Assembly: GCA_963969595.1 (NCBI GenBank) | Contig: OZ018408.1 | Location: forward strand, 43,711,022 to 43,775,021 | DNA: 64,000 nt | Origin: Neckera pumila | Lineage: Eukaryota; Streptophyta; Bryopsida; Hypnales; Neckeraceae | Direction of reading: 5' to 3' | Part shown: positions 34,633-46,735 of the stretch, piece after piece | How the letters are laid out: each line of letters starts with the position of its first letter | Position numbering within the stretch: position 1 is the first letter of the stretch | Translations under genes and position numbers: made by a program | The notes under the pieces: model-generated | What the model saw: only the letters and a program-made list of their open reading frames with translations | Told to the model about the DNA's origin: nothing | Databases searched by the model: none

Positions 34633-35836
34633 TTAACCCCTAAAGGACCAACATGCATTTTTTGGCAACATAAAAATTTTGAGCAAGTACGTGTGACTGG
34701 AGGTTTGCATATTTGGGCTGAAATTTTTTTAGAAGGTGGGGACGAGGAATATCTTTCATATGCACCAAATTTCATGACATTTGGAAATATGAGTCAAAAG
34801 TTATGGCCTAATATGTTGTTTTTTTCTCAACTCGGGCAATCCGGGCAGATAACAAAAAAATCACTTTTTTCAAAAATAAAAATTTGAAATTGGTTTATTA
34901 GATTTATATATACGTGGAAAGCTTTGAATCATTCCATTTTGATCAATGAGTCAAACGTTACAAGGATTTTTTAGTTTGTGGACAGTTATGGATTGTCTAC
35001 TCTAAAATAAACTTTGAAGTTGTTTATGTCACTCAATTTTCAATATTTTTCAGAAAAAAATAAAACTGTAGGATGTACATTGTTTTATTAAAACACTGCA
35101 ATCCATAAAAGGGATTTCGGGGGCCTTGGGAGACCATTTCAGGCCCATTCCCTATTCTACCCAGATTCAGTGAACGGTGGTACGGGCCTGTCAAAAAAAA
35201 AATTTCAAAAAAAAAAAGAAAAAAAAAGGAATTACCAAAATATCATTTTAAGCAAAAAAAAATCAAAAATGACATGGCAGTCACTGTGCCATATCAGCTG
35301 CAGTTGTGTTCCCGCAACTTGGGAATGCAAGGAAACTCGCAGTCTCCCAACATCCCGAAATCCCCTCTTATGATTAGGATTGGCATTTTTCAATTCCATA
35401 ATTAACTTCTTAACAATTTAGTGTTTTCAACCATTTTCTGTTTTTTTCTACTTACTATTTTTTCCTATATGATGTACAATTCCAAATAATCTGAAAAAAT
35501 TTAAGCATGTAGCCAACTAGCTCTGAAGAATGAATCCAAAGAAGCACAACCATTTTAGATTTTTTTTCATAATAATCTAACCTTGTGAAGTGCGGCTGCC
35601 CGGTTTTTTGCAGGGCCAAAGAATGGACTTTTGCCACTTCAAATGCTAATATCTTCCAATCTACATGATGGAAATTTCTGAAATTTTTTCCACAAATTTT
35701 CAAACCAAAGTACTACAAGATCCTATAGTTACATGTGTCCAAAAATGATGTTATTCAAAAATGTGGTACTTGTCATAGAAATGGCATTTTTGGAGCATTT
35801 TTGGTGAGAACATAGTCAAAGAACTGTAGGGGTTAA
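34633..35836 (+). mobile_element. Long TTAA element (subfamily 2) containing a nested MITE
   Basis: TTAACCCCTAAAGGACCAAC at 34633 and CTGTAGGGGTTAA ending 35836. Collinear, in opposite orientation, with 53090-54011 (TGTTGCCAAAAA, AAAGTTATGGCC-like, GATCAATGAGTCAAACGTTA-like, AACAATTTAGT). Removing the nested 35108-35378 leaves about 930 bp, the family length. No long reading frame. Confidence 0.85.
35112..35366. mobile_element. MITE nested in the long TTAA element
   Basis: Ends GGGATTTCGGGGGCCTTGGG and CCCAACATCCCGAAATCCC form an inverted repeat of about 25 bp with a few mismatches. The interior matches 384-722 (TCAGTGAACGGTGGTACGGG, ATGACATGGCAGTC, CGCAGTCTCCCAA). It interrupts sequence that is continuous in 53090-54011. 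Confidence 0.75.
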
Positions 35837-37672
35837 TGATTTTCATTTGTTTGTACGGCAAAAATAACACCAAATTTGACTCCATTTATATACACCAGCT
35901 CAAATGAATAGGAATAGATATTTTCATCTTAAATCTCCTAAGATTTGACATTTTAGGAACATGGACGCCTCAAAATGGTCAAATGAGAATAAAGATTTGA
36001 CTCTAGTAGGCAATGTGAGAGTATTTTGGACCTTTGACAACTACCCGCCACCGTATCCCAGATAAAGACATAGCCAAGGGAAAATGACTTGGTCCTTTGA
36101 AAATATTTTCTAAAATCTTGTTGCCATATTTCCAACAAAAGTCCTACGATCAAATGTAATGTATAGTGAAAAAATAGACATGCTCTATAGGATCTTGTCC
36201 ATGGTAATCTTTTTGACCCCTGTTGATTACTATTATTCTACTGCATGAGTCACTGTAGGGATTTAAGTTTACGTAAGTCCCACCGCTTCTACTATGTCAA
36301 CACTCTTGACCATCTTAGAGTGCAAGTGTTCTAACACTTTTTGTAGTAATTACCTTGAAGCACTCAAAATATATATTCTAAAGGATGATAAAAATGTTTC
36401 AATCTAGACCAATCTTTCTTCCAAATAACCTCTCATTCATCCAAAGTAACATTGGAACTTTCACAATATTGTAACCTTCCTTTATAATCCATTTGATCAC
36501 TAGTGGAACACATGCCTAGTTAAATCAAGCAATTAGACCCATATTTAATTAAACTTCTTGTTTTAAAACAAATTAAATCAATTATGGATTTTAACATTTA
36601 CTCTAATCATACATGTTTTTGACTAGTGGATGGAAATGGCAAAAATAACATAATCATACAAAGACAATTGAACAAAGATATTCATAAGCAAAAATTTGCA
36701 AAAATTCCCAAAAAAGTCAAGCCTTAATTTTGTAAGGACCCTGAGGCTTGAAGGCTGAAAATGCCAATGGATTATTTTTTTAGTCTCCATTGAAATAAAA
36801 AATGCATCTAACTATTGGTTTATAAATAAGATCCTTTTGGACAAAGTACCGTGGTGATCATTGAAATTTTTTTGGCCTCCAACCATGTCGTTCAAGTGAT
36901 GATGGTTTGTAAAATAAAGATGCCATCTTGTATTATTTTTAACTAAATTTTTTTATGTGTCATAGTTTGTTGTAATAAGACAAATTTAACAAATATTCAA
37001 TACTACTTTAGATGGATTTGGTGAAATGTAGTAAAAAAAAGCCCAAAATTTCCTATATATATGTACTTGTCACAAAAGCTTGAAGAAGGTTGGATTTTTT
37101 TGATAGATTGCCAAAAAAATACATTATTGGTCATAGGTCCATCTTTCCAAGGATAAAGTAAATAAGCCTATGACAAGCAAAAGGCTCATCACAAACACCT
37201 AGGAAATAACCCATTGCAATTTTGCATCAATCTATGACAAAAAAAATCAATATATAAAATTTGGGCACATTAGATTGAATTAGTAGCTACAATCAATGTC
37301 TTGGATGATGGTGATGGAGTGATTAGTGATCGCAATAGGAACTTCCACCTTTTGAGTTAAACTCATCATAAAAGTGATTTTTTTGGGCCTTCATACTGTG
37401 TATATATTAGTAAATATTGTGATTGCTTTAGATGAGTAAGATGACCAACATTACAAATACACTTTATGTTGGTCTAGAAGTAGCCTAGAGACTCTTTTGG
37501 GCCAATTGGATAGCACATTCCAAAATTCATAACACATTTATATATTTTTTTAATTGATTGCTCTTACTACTCTTACATTTTTCTTCGTTTGGACCAAAAA
37601 ATTTAAAATTTTAACAATGCCAACACAGCAAACCAATCATTCTACATGTCATAGGTTGGTTTACCTTAAGAA
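35837..37672. other. AT-rich intergenic DNA
   Basis: No gene or complete element recognised. About 37280-37680 may hold a diverged inverted copy of the repeat at 1-383 (GATGGAGTGATTAGTGAT, GGTTGGTTTACC). Confidence 0.4.
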
Positions 37673-37751
37673 TTAATCCCTAAAGGACCACAAGGCTACC
37701 ATATGGCTTCCACAATATATATTTTTGCACCCTGGATCCTTTAGGGATTAA
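37673..37751. mobile_element. Minimal TTAA MITE, 79 bp
   Basis: TTAATCCCTAAAGGACCA at the left and TGGATCCTTTAGGGATTAA at the right, an inverted repeat of about 17-18 bp with TTAA at both ends and only about 40 bp between. Its right TTAA doubles as the left TTAA of the next element. Confidence 0.8.
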
Positions 37752-38952
37752 CCCCTAAAAATCTTTCATATTTAGAAGCCCAAAACTGCTTCAAAATACT
37801 CATCCCCAAAGCAAGGTCAAAATACTCATTATTATTTATATTTTAACAAATATAACCATAGGATCCTTTGGCTAACTTGTTCAAGTGCATCGTCTCTAAA
37901 TTTTAGAGTTAAAATCCCTACCAATTGCAAGTTCAATGCACCTAAACTTTCATATTCATTTTTTAATTGTATCATTCATATTCATTTTTAAAAAATTTGT
38001 AAAAGAAAAAGTGTTACTAAATGAAAGATAAAACAAATATGCTAATATATTTTTGGAAGAATTTGAAAACTATGAATCCCTATAGTGAAAATGTTCTAGT
38101 AACTAATTAATACCATTTATTTGAATTTGAATTTGAAAATTTTCAAACTGACAACCGGTGACAATTTTTTATGTTCTTTCTACCTTCATTGCCCGCAAAA
38201 CAAAACTTCTCATTACTTTTAACTTATTATTTAGAATTCAATGGTTCAAATGTTTTTGAATAGGTATCAATATATATAATTCTAGAAAAATAATTTGTAG
38301 TTTTTCAGAATATATTTTTTTCTACCCTGTTTGACATTGAAATTTAAAAAAAAACTTATAACTTTTGCAATATTTATTGGAACGACAGGAAAGAAAGCTT
38401 CATATGTAGAATATGATGATGAGCATCCATTCTAAAAAATTCATGCAAAAATTTTGAATTATGAAAATAGAGCTTGCCTAAGTTTTCAAAAAGCCCAAAG
38501 TGGGCTGTTTGGTCCTTTAGAGCATCCGCACGGCTAATGCCTAGGAAGGGACGCCAAGGCCCCACTTGGCGTGCCTGTTCAACGAGCCCGACTTGTATGT
38601 GCTGCTTGCGCCCCACAGCAACACAGACTGGGGACACGGAACCAGGTTTGCAAAAGCCAAAAAAAACACCACTTCAATTCTTGGTTGTTGTGCTTGCTTC
38701 TCAATTGTTGCACATGCCTTGCAAGCTGCTCATGTGAGCTAGAGTCTAACTCTATGGTCCGTACCTTAGAATTTGTAATAAAGCAGATAGCGCGCCCTCG
38801 CAAGAGTCCCCATTTGGCCGAGTGCTCTTCAAAATATGAAGAGGCTGGCCATTTTTTGGACCGTGGCATATCTGCCGTGAGGCAATGCCACAACTTGTGC
38901 ATTGTGTTGGATCCAATTGAAGAGTTGCCATGGGGATGCTCTAAGGGGTTAA
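37748..38952 (-). mobile_element. Long TTAA element (subfamily 3) split by a Harbinger-like MITE
   Basis: TTAACCCCTAAAAATC at 37748; collinear in reverse with 61025-61935 (AGCCCAAAACTGCTTCAAAA, AGCAAGGTCAAAATACTCAT, AAGTTTTCAAAAAGCCCAAA). The right terminus GGTCCTTTAGGGGTTAA is broken: GGTCCTTTA ends at 38519 and GGGGTTAA resumes at 38945-38952, with a 0.43-kb MITE between. Confidence 0.8.
38517..38944. mobile_element. PIF/Harbinger (Tourist)-like MITE nested in the TTAA element terminus
   Basis: GAGCATCCGCACGG at the left and CCATGGGGATGCTC at the right form short inverted ends, flanked by TTA and TAA. It interrupts a terminus known from intact copies, which fixes its boundaries. The 211-codon minus-strand frame 38579-39214 crosses its edge and is probably incidental. 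Confidence 0.7.
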
Positions 38953-39709
38953 ATGAACTTAGTTGGAGCTTTGCTAAATTATAGCCACATTTATAAAGAC
39001 TACCGTGCAAAGGCACAACAAGCACCAGCAATAGTGATCTTAGTACGACTTTAGAGTTTTTAGCCAACTCTTCATTTTCGGAAGATTTTTTTTGAAATTT
39101 ACACTGAGTGCATGAAAAAATTAAGTAGAAATCGAGCGAATTTAACCAGTTTTGGGATAGCTGACCAGCTTGTTTCCTTGAATTGCCTTGCCTACCCTTC
39201 TCTTGTGCTGTCATTTCTTATAGTCCTGGCTGGGTCCCCAGTTTCGTGTGGCATGCCCTTGACGGATCCCGCCGGCCCTTTGTTTTTTTTCAGTTCGTTA
39301 TTGGCCGTTCATATTTGTGTTGGAGCGTGCTGGATGTTTGGCACGTGGCAAGCACCCTTATCTCTGGGAGAACATCTTTTCTTTTGTGGTCCGGTTGCTC
39401 AAAGAGACACATGTCATTGCCAGATTGCTTGGAGCCAATGAAATGTGACATTGACATGGAAAGAAAATTCATGATTTTCTCTCCACACCCCCATTTTTAA
39501 ATTCAACTCTCATTCTTTCAAACCTATTAAACTAGAGCACTTATTACACTCTAACTAGGAGGGGGGAGGGTCTGACTTTGGGCACATCAAGCATCTCTTC
39601 TCACATTGTATGGGTGCCAAAAGTCTTGGCAATGAAATTCAACTTGAAAAGAAATGTGGACTATTCTATAAAAATTGGAATTAAGAGAAAATTGAGGAAT
39701 TTTATGTTT
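38953..39709. other. Intergenic DNA, somewhat GC-richer at 39170-39460
   Basis: Overlapping open frames at 39112-39500 in several phases, none with recognisable motifs or splice logic. Possibly an old repeat. Confidence 0.35.
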
Positions 39710-39858
39710 TTAACCCTTGAAGGACGTGGCCCCTTGTGATTAAGGTAGTCACCAAAAAGATCTTATTTTTGAACCAACAAGTGCATTCTTTGTTTAAATA
39801 GTGAACAACGAAGTCATCCATTGTACACTTTTCATCCTCAATGTCCTTCACGGATTAA
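39710..39858 (-). mobile_element. TTAA-flanked MITE, about 150-bp family
   Basis: TTAACCCTTGAAGGACGTGG at the left and AATGTCCTTCACGGATTAA at the right. Interior GTGCATTCTTTGTTTAAATA and GAAGTCATCCATTG match 5181-5331. Confidence 0.8.
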
Positions 39859-39956
39859 GTACTTTAGTATTGCCCCCGTGGGAAACTAGCTCAAAATATG
39901 AATTTATGAAAAGGTTAACTTAGTTTTCTCAAAACTAATTTTTGGGATTAATTCAG

Positions 39957-40887
39957 TTAAACCCTAAAGTCCCATTGTCCCCTCGGGGGACAAAATGGAT
40001 TTCAGGTAGGCTACTATGGCTTCAATATTCATCATTATTTTCTGAAACTTTTTGTGAAGATAGAAAGACACATTTGCTTTATGGGAATATAATTTTTATT
40101 CAATCGGTGCCCGAGAGAAAAAGTTATGGCACAATAGGTCCTTTTTTTTGGTGTGACGGGCAAAAATCTTCTCACACAAATTTTTTTAATAAAATTTTAA
40201 AAATTAATTTCTCATAAATTGTGTTTTTATCTATATGGGAAGCTTTGATTCATCCCATTTGGATTTGTTATGTGAAAGTTATGGACAACCTTATTTTTTG
40301 GGCAATGAAAGCATCTTCTTGAAAAAATAACTTGTAAGACTCATTTCTGAATGCAATTTTCACAATTTTTCAAAACAAATTGTTTGACAAGGCTAAATTT
40401 GCTTGCTAAAACAATCTCACCATTGGGATTATATTGTTTTTGATCCCATCTTAGAGCAATTAACGATTTAGTTTTTCTTTCAATCTTGGACCTACTTCTA
40501 CTTAACAATTTTTTAAAGAATAAAAATCAAGTGGGATTTTTTGAAATTTTTTTCCCTAGATTCTCAACTCAATTATTTCATGTAAAAAAAATTAAATTCA
40601 AAGTCTATAGTGCAAATTTTTCTTACAAATGGCGATCAAAGTCATCTGAGATTACAAGTCAATGTTCAAAAAATCAAAATTTTCCAACTTTGAATGCTAA
40701 TATCTTCTAATTTGTACGGTCAAACTTTATGAAATTTTTACCACATGATTGGAGATAAATTAAGTACAAGCTCCTATGGTTAGATTCTAAAAAAAATTAT
40801 TTTTTCTCTTTTTTTAGATGAACGCAGCAGAACTGGCAATTTTGAGTCGATTTTGACAAAAAGATGCCTTGGGACTTTAGGGGTTAA
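39957..40887 (-). mobile_element. Long TTAA element, complete, 931 bp
   Basis: TTAAACCCTAAAGTCCCATT at 39957 and GGGACTTTAGGGGTTAA ending 40887. Collinear with 45158-46070 throughout (GACAAAATGG, GAAAGTTATGG, GCATCTTCTTGAAAAAATAA, AACAATCTCACCATTGGGAT, GGTCAAACTTTATGAAATTT). Confidence 0.9.
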
Positions 40888-41368
40888 CATTGATTTAGAT
40901 TAGTTTAAAGGAGTTGAGCACTATTCAAACTCTCATTGATTGGATAAATTGGCATATTGCTATACAATTTAATTTGAACTTGAAAAAATTCAAACTATTC
41001 TTTAATTCCTAAGTGCTTGAATTAACTATAGTGAAACCATTGCAATACATCAACAATGCTAGTGTATGAGCACAGAGACATGAACCTATGAGCCTTGAAC
41101 TACGTTGTAGGTAATAGTACTTACAACCATTTGAAGGTGTTCATAACAAACAAGCCTACAATATAGGTACATTATATCATGGAAAGAGTTTATAATACAG
41201 AAATTTATACTAATAGAAGGTGTTTATAATATAGACTCTTAAACTCATGGACTCGTAGATTCTATGCTCACATGCTAGCATTCCTCGGGCCTCCGTGATG
41301 AGAGTTAGAACCTAACATTGCAAGTGCGGAATATATGTAGTGTTAAAAGATCCTAATCCTTGGTGTCA
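40888..41368. other. Intergenic DNA, nothing recognised
   Basis: AT-rich, no gene or transposon terminus seen. Confidence 0.45.
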
Positions 41369-41758
41369 TTAGAGCAATTCCATAGCAGCTCGCCGAAGGC
41401 ACTCAACACGGGCAATGAGCAGGCCGTGGCTTGGAAATTGCCCCACAGCATGCACGCCAAGTGAAAAAACATGCCCGGCTATGGCCAAAAATGAAGAAGG
41501 CACAGGCAAATGGAGACTCTTGGACGCGGCTGGCCAAGCTATATATAATCCTTTTGACCTTACTTTTTGAAAAGCTTCTCTTGAAAAGTTGAATAGATTC
41601 TCTTCATAATAATAAAATAAGGACTATAAACAAATATTTCACCACTTGGCGAGTCTTCCTGTGGGACCATGACTCTTCAATTAATATGGCCGCACACTAG
41701 ACAATGAATTTTGGCCATTTGGCGCCCCTTTTCCGCAAGCTAGGTGTGGAGTTGCTTA
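41369..41758. mobile_element. Harbinger-like MITE, 390 bp, TTA duplication
   Basis: TTA at 41369-41371, then GAGCAATTCCATAGCAGC; the right end GTGTGGAGTTGC is followed by TTA at 41756-41758. Terminal pairing is short but the TTA target duplication is exact. Part of the group at 38517, 44428, 46728 and 51551. Confidence 0.6.
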
Positions 41759-43178
41759 GAAAGGAAGGAGCCATATTCATCTCAATATTTAAATAAATAA
41801 ATTGTTTGACTCTTGCAATGGAATCAATGTCCTTTGTCCTGAAAAATAAAAATAAAAGCCTACATGCTGGTTGGGTTTCTATGTTCTTTTGCCATTGAAT
41901 TAAAGTTCCAATGTGTATCCCCCTCCCAAAAAAATTTAAAATAAATACAGGGTCCATGAGCACATGCGCATATGATCTCGTATTCAACAATTTGCACCCA
42001 GTTGTGAGGAGCTCATCACATTCCTACTTGTAGTGTTCCGGACTTTCTGTAGATGGTCCGGTCAGCTAAGTTATTAGAGATAGTTCTAATGGCACCTTAT
42101 CCCCGAGTCCCGGGGTCCAACACTACTTGGATAGCTTTGAACAGGATGCAAAGAATGTCAAACCAGACCTTCTTTTATGCCTTAGGATTGACTATGTGCG
42201 ACGGAAAACTTCATATTTCACATGGACGCTAACAAAACGTGATCTAACGGTATGCGACCTGTTTTCAGCAATGTTAAGTGTTTTAGCATATGTCTGATTG
42301 AGCAATGGTGTTGGGGAGTAATTTTCTCCAGTCAGGGAATCAAAATAATGAAGATTGTACTATATTTTGCTAATTATTCATCAAATTTGGAATTAGTAGA
42401 AATGAAGGAATTGTAGATTATAGTCTAACTTATTCTTGATTTATAGGCGAACCTATTTCCGAGAAGCATACAAGTAATCACTAGTCTTAGCAACTTCATT
42501 AAGGTAGAGCCATCTATTCCCAATCAGTGATCCATTCCCAATATATAGGTGCACGTATTTCTGACCAAGCTTAGAATGTTTGTTTGTTTTTCCTTTTCAA
42601 GGTTGGAACTAATAAATACTCAATTTACGTTCCAAATTGTGAGAAAGAAATTAGGAATAATGATTAGGAAAAAAGTTCTTGAATGATTGAAATTGGAAGA
42701 GTCTAGATTGGCCATGGGTCTAGAGCACTTTTTGCCTCCCAAAATTCTTAGTAATTTCAATTCAAGCAATAAAATTACCAATTTTTTTGCAATCCTTGTC
42801 ATTTCTATTGATGTACCTCTTAAAATATTTGTTTTGCCTTCACTACTTCATATCATGTTGGAATTCCTTGTTTGGTTGGTTATGGGTGGCTCTACTTTAG
42901 GTATCAATGAGTTATTTGTCACACAATAATAAAGGTCTTGGTTGACATCATATTTTCCTCATTCATGAAAATAGATCATTTTATCTTACGCAAATATGGC
43001 CTTGTGTTGGAAACAAATTGTTTACCTTACTAATATGTGCAAGGTGTTTATATAGACAATTTGAAACACATTATCAAAATAATTTGGAACCAATCATGTT
43101 AACTCCTAAATTTCTATGGCTACCAATATGTTTGACTAAGATTTCTATTTCTAATATAACGAGGAATTTTATTTATTT
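41759..43178. other. Intergenic DNA, nothing recognised
   Basis: No gene-like frame; short strings such as CCCCGAGTCCCGGGGTCC at about 42102 have local dyads only. Confidence 0.4.
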
Positions 43179-43930
43179 TTAACCCCTAAAGGACCAAACA
43201 CCGTTTTTTGGCAAATTAGCGATTTTAGGCAGCTCACTACGAACGGAGTTAAAAAAAAAGATTCTTTGAAATTTTCACAAAACATGTGCCCAAGGAGTAG
43301 CTTTAAGGTCCAATAGTTTTCATAACTTTTGACTACATAGTTAAAAAGTTATTGCATGATATGTAATTTTCTGCGTATGGCGGGCAACCTGGGCAACTCA
43401 AAAAACTCCTTCAAAAATCACTTTTTGGAAAAATGAAAAAGTTGGAAGTGGTTCTAAAGAAAAATCTAAGAGCAGAAAAGTTTGAATTACTCCATTTTGT
43501 TAAATAAGGTGAGAGTTATTAAGAATTCCAGTTTGTGGGTGGATATGGAGTCTCTAGATTCCAAACCTACCTACAAATTGGAATTCTTAACAACTCTCAC
43601 CTCATTAAACAAAATGGAGTGATTCAAACATTTCTACTCTTAAATGTTTCCTTAGATACACTTCCAAATTTTTCATTTTTCAAAAAAGTGATTTTTGAAG
43701 GAGTTTTTTGAGCTGCCCGGGTTGCCCGCAGAACGCGGAAAATTACATATCATGCAATAACTTTTTAATCGTGTAGTCAATAGTTATGAAAATTGTTGGA
43801 CCTTAAAGCTATTCCTTGGGCACATGTTTTGTGAAAATTTTCAAAGAAAAAAAATAAAAACTCCATTCATAGTGAGCTGCCCAAAATGACTATGTTGCCA
43901 AAAAAAGGTGTTTGGTCCTTTAGGGGTTAA
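43179..43930. mobile_element. TTAA foldback element, 752 bp with arms of about 355 bp
   Basis: TTAACCCCTAAAGGACCAAA at 43179 is mirrored by TTTGGTCCTTTAGGGGTTAA ending 43930. Pairing continues almost to the centre near 43555: AACTCCTTCAAAAATCACTT with AAGTGATTTTTGAAGGAGTT, CATAACTTTTGACTAC-like with GTAGTCAATAGTTATG, and ACTCCATTTTGTTAAATAAG-like with its complement. Only about 30-40 bp at the centre do not pair. The arm sequence is that of one end of the subfamily at 53090-54011. A transcript would be a very long hairpin. Confidence 0.92.
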
Positions 43931-44427
43931 ACTTTATTTCTTGCATATCCTATAAGGAGGATCTTGCATTAGACTTGTATGAGAATGTGTGGAAACCTTA
44001 GTCTCGTAAATTGCAACATAATGGCATTTTAAGCAAAAATAAACAATTTCTACACTATATCGAGTACTCCAGAGTACGTTTTAAGACTTTGAATACTCTT
44101 CACTTAAACATTTTGGACTATACATTTTGATTTTTCACACATACACAAATATATTAAAAAAAATTATTTTTTGTGTATTAGAGAATTAAGTTGAGAGGCT
44201 ATAAAAGACAAATCCAAAGAAAAAGATTAATTTTCATTCCTTAAAAATTTATTGAACTAGAAGTAGGAATAATATGGAAGGAAAAACTAACTTGGTAATT
44301 GTTTACCGAGTTGGCAGTAAGAATTTAGTAACAAAACTATAGATGCGAGAAGCAAGGACATACTATAAGCCAAGTTAGATATAGGGTCATGAAGTCAAAG
44401 CAGACTTGACTATATATTAAACATTTA
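43931..44427. repeat. Diverged TTAA-element internal sequence
   Basis: GCAT...AGACTTGTATGAGAATGTGTGGAAA-type, AATTAAGTTGAGAGGCTA-like, CTTAATTTTCATT-like and AGAAGTAGG-like strings match internal parts of the long family in order (about 43975-44300). The ends are missing. Confidence 0.5.
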
Positions 44428-44848
44428 TTAAGGGCATCTCCACTGCATCCGCGCCAAAAAAGGGCACCAAGTGGAGTTTAGGCATGCGGTTTGAAAGAGC
44501 CTGGCTTTTGTGGTATTCATCCTTTGCCTCACGTTGGCACGCAATTAGGATACAACAACGCCCTAATATATATGGCTCAAGACTTTGACAAGCCCTTTCA
44601 TTAGATGCGCCGTCATTTGAGGGCCAACTGGAGGGGGAGTTGATCTGCAAAACGTACCTCACAAACTGTGTCACAGCACATACCGCACCATGTGCTAGAC
44701 ACTTCATTTGGCCACGCACTCGCCACATTCTATAGTGGACAATCAATTTTTTGGCCTTGGCGTGCCTTCTTTGGGGCACTTTCACAACCCTGGCCCACCC
44801 AATGACTGTATTAGGGCCCCTTGGAGCAGTGCGATGGGGCTATCCTAA
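44428..44848. mobile_element. Harbinger-like MITE, GGGCATCTCCACTGC terminus
   Basis: TTAAGGGCATCTCCACTGCA at the left; GCAGTGCGATGGGGCTATCC then TAA at the right, an imperfect inverted end. The minus-strand frame 44417-44785 (122 codons) lies inside it and shows no transposase motif. Confidence 0.5.
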
Positions 44849-45157
44849 GTTTAAACATACTTTGTTGCACCGTTATGTAGTAAAAGTTGTTAAGAATTTG
44901 CATCACAACTACTTTAGTATGGAATTAAGTTTGAAAGGTTTGGAATGGGATTCAAAGCCATGATTTATAACTTCAATGAGCACCACTATGCCGGTTCAAC
45001 AAAGTCTCATTATCATTCTACAGTTTGGAGGGACTCTCTTGAATTACCAATGCAACCTGTAGAGAGTAAAGATAGCCACATTAGAATCCAAATGAATGAA
45101 AATAGTCTCCTTAGGGACAATAACAAGAATGGTGTAACCTTGAAGCTCTATCGTAGA
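44849..45157. other. Intergenic DNA between elements
   Basis: A plus-strand open frame 44945-45238 runs into the next transposon and is not gene-like. Confidence 0.35.
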
Positions 45158-46070
45158 TTAACCCCTAAAAGCCCATTGTCCCTTCTTAAGACAAATGGGA
45201 TTTCGGGCAAGTACCTACGGTCTGAATTTTTGTCGTGATTTTTTTGAATTTTTTTCTAAAGATAGAAAAATTGCTAAGCTTCATAGAAATATAATTTTTT
45301 TTTCAATTGGTGCCTATAAAAAAAAAATCATGCCCAAACAAGCTTAAAACAACATTTATGGGGCAGCAAAAAAAATAAAGATACAGTAATTATAATTTTG
45401 TAGATTATAATTTTGTCTATCTAAAAAGATTTGGTGTATTTCATTTGGATTTTTTTATGAGAAAGTTATGGGCAATCTTGTTTTGGGGGCACTTAGAGCA
45501 TCTTCTTGAAAAAAAACTAGTAGGATTCATTTCTAAATGCAATTTTTACATTTTTTCAAAAAAAGAAGTTCTACAAGGTTTAGTTTTTTTGCTAAAACAA
45601 TCTCACCATTGGGATTAGTGCTTTTTAATTCCATATAAAAGATATTAATATTTCAGATTTTCTTTCTATCTCAAACCTATTTCTACTTAACAATTTTTTT
45701 CAATAATGAAAATTAAATTTCCTTGGATTTTTTTTTCCCCAAGACTCTCAATTCAATTCTCCACTATTAAGATTTGAAGCTCAAAACTTTGTAGTGCAAA
45801 ACATTTAAGTTAAAAATGTTCAAAGTCATAAAAATTACTTCCACAATGTGCTGAAAAACTTGTTTTTTTCACTTTAAATGCAAATATCTTGCAATCTATG
45901 TGGTCAAAAAATTTGAAATTTTTTCCACACATTCTCATACTAGTTAGATTTAAGATCCTACAGTTAGATGCGCAAAAAAAACATTTTTTAATTTTTTTAC
46001 TCTTTGCTATAGAAATGACAATTTTGGGTGTTTTTTGGCAGAAAAATGATCTTGGGCCTTTAGGGGTTAA
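45158..46070 (-). mobile_element. Long TTAA element, complete, 913 bp
   Basis: TTAACCCCTAAAAGCCCATT at 45158 and TTGGGCCTTTAGGGGTTAA ending 46070. Inverted termini pair over about 15 bp. Reference copy for subfamily 1. No reading frame of transposase size. Confidence 0.92.
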
Positions 46071-46609
46071 CTTATTGACTAGTCGAATCCCATAACTCCA
46101 CTCCAACCAAACCCTAACCATGTTGTGCAATGTGATTGCGATTGTAGATAGGATTTGGAAACCCATATTCTAAAACTAGTGAGTCACTGGGCATAGTATC
46201 TTGTCCTATGAACAAAGCCAATAAAAATACTATTTGTTTTACTTCAACCACCTAAAATATGCCTTTCAATTTTTCAAAAACGAGTTGACCAAAGGGACCA
46301 TCCTCCAGCCTTGGAATGTCCCGTTCAGCTAGATTTCAATCATTGGCGAGCCAAGGGGGAGTCCGGGAGCCCACTCCCAGGTTCAGTTCCAGTCACGCCA
46401 AGCCGGCTGTTGGGGAAGGAGGCTAAGCTTAGGTGGCAAGCAGTCATTCGTGCAGTGAGCCCACAAAATTCAGTTGTTGCCCTTGTTGCAAGTTAGCCAG
46501 CAGAATTCCATTTGGGTGGGCCGGTGGGACTGCCCTGACCTTCTTTTGCAGACATTTGACAATCGGTACATTCCGGTAATTACTAAATTTTAATTTTCAA
46601 TTAAATGCT
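46071..46609. other. Intergenic DNA, GC-richer at 46300-46550
   Basis: Nothing recognised; the short plus-strand frame 46311-46496 has no motif. Confidence 0.35.
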
Positions 46610-46735
46610 ATCCCCCATGACCAAGGAAGTCACCAAAATATTCCTATTAGGGGACCAATAGATGCATTCTTGGTTTCTGTAGTTGACAGTGAAGTCATTC
46701 ATGAGACCTTTTAAGACGGCAATGTCTTTAGGGCA
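46610..46735 (-). mobile_element. Partial about 150-bp-family TTAA MITE
   Basis: GACCAAGGAAGTCACCAAAA, CCAATAGATGCATTCTTGG and GTGAAGTCATTCATG match 39710-39858 in order. Its right end is cut by the element starting at 46728. Confidence 0.6.

Noticed and set aside
38579..39214. 211-codon minus-strand open frame
   Set aside because: It starts in intergenic sequence and runs into the nested MITE; no recognisable motif and no homologous frame in sister elements.
43179..43930. Assembly artefact as explanation of the foldback
   Set aside because: Not excluded, but the two arms differ at scattered positions and both ends carry TTAA, as expected of a real element.
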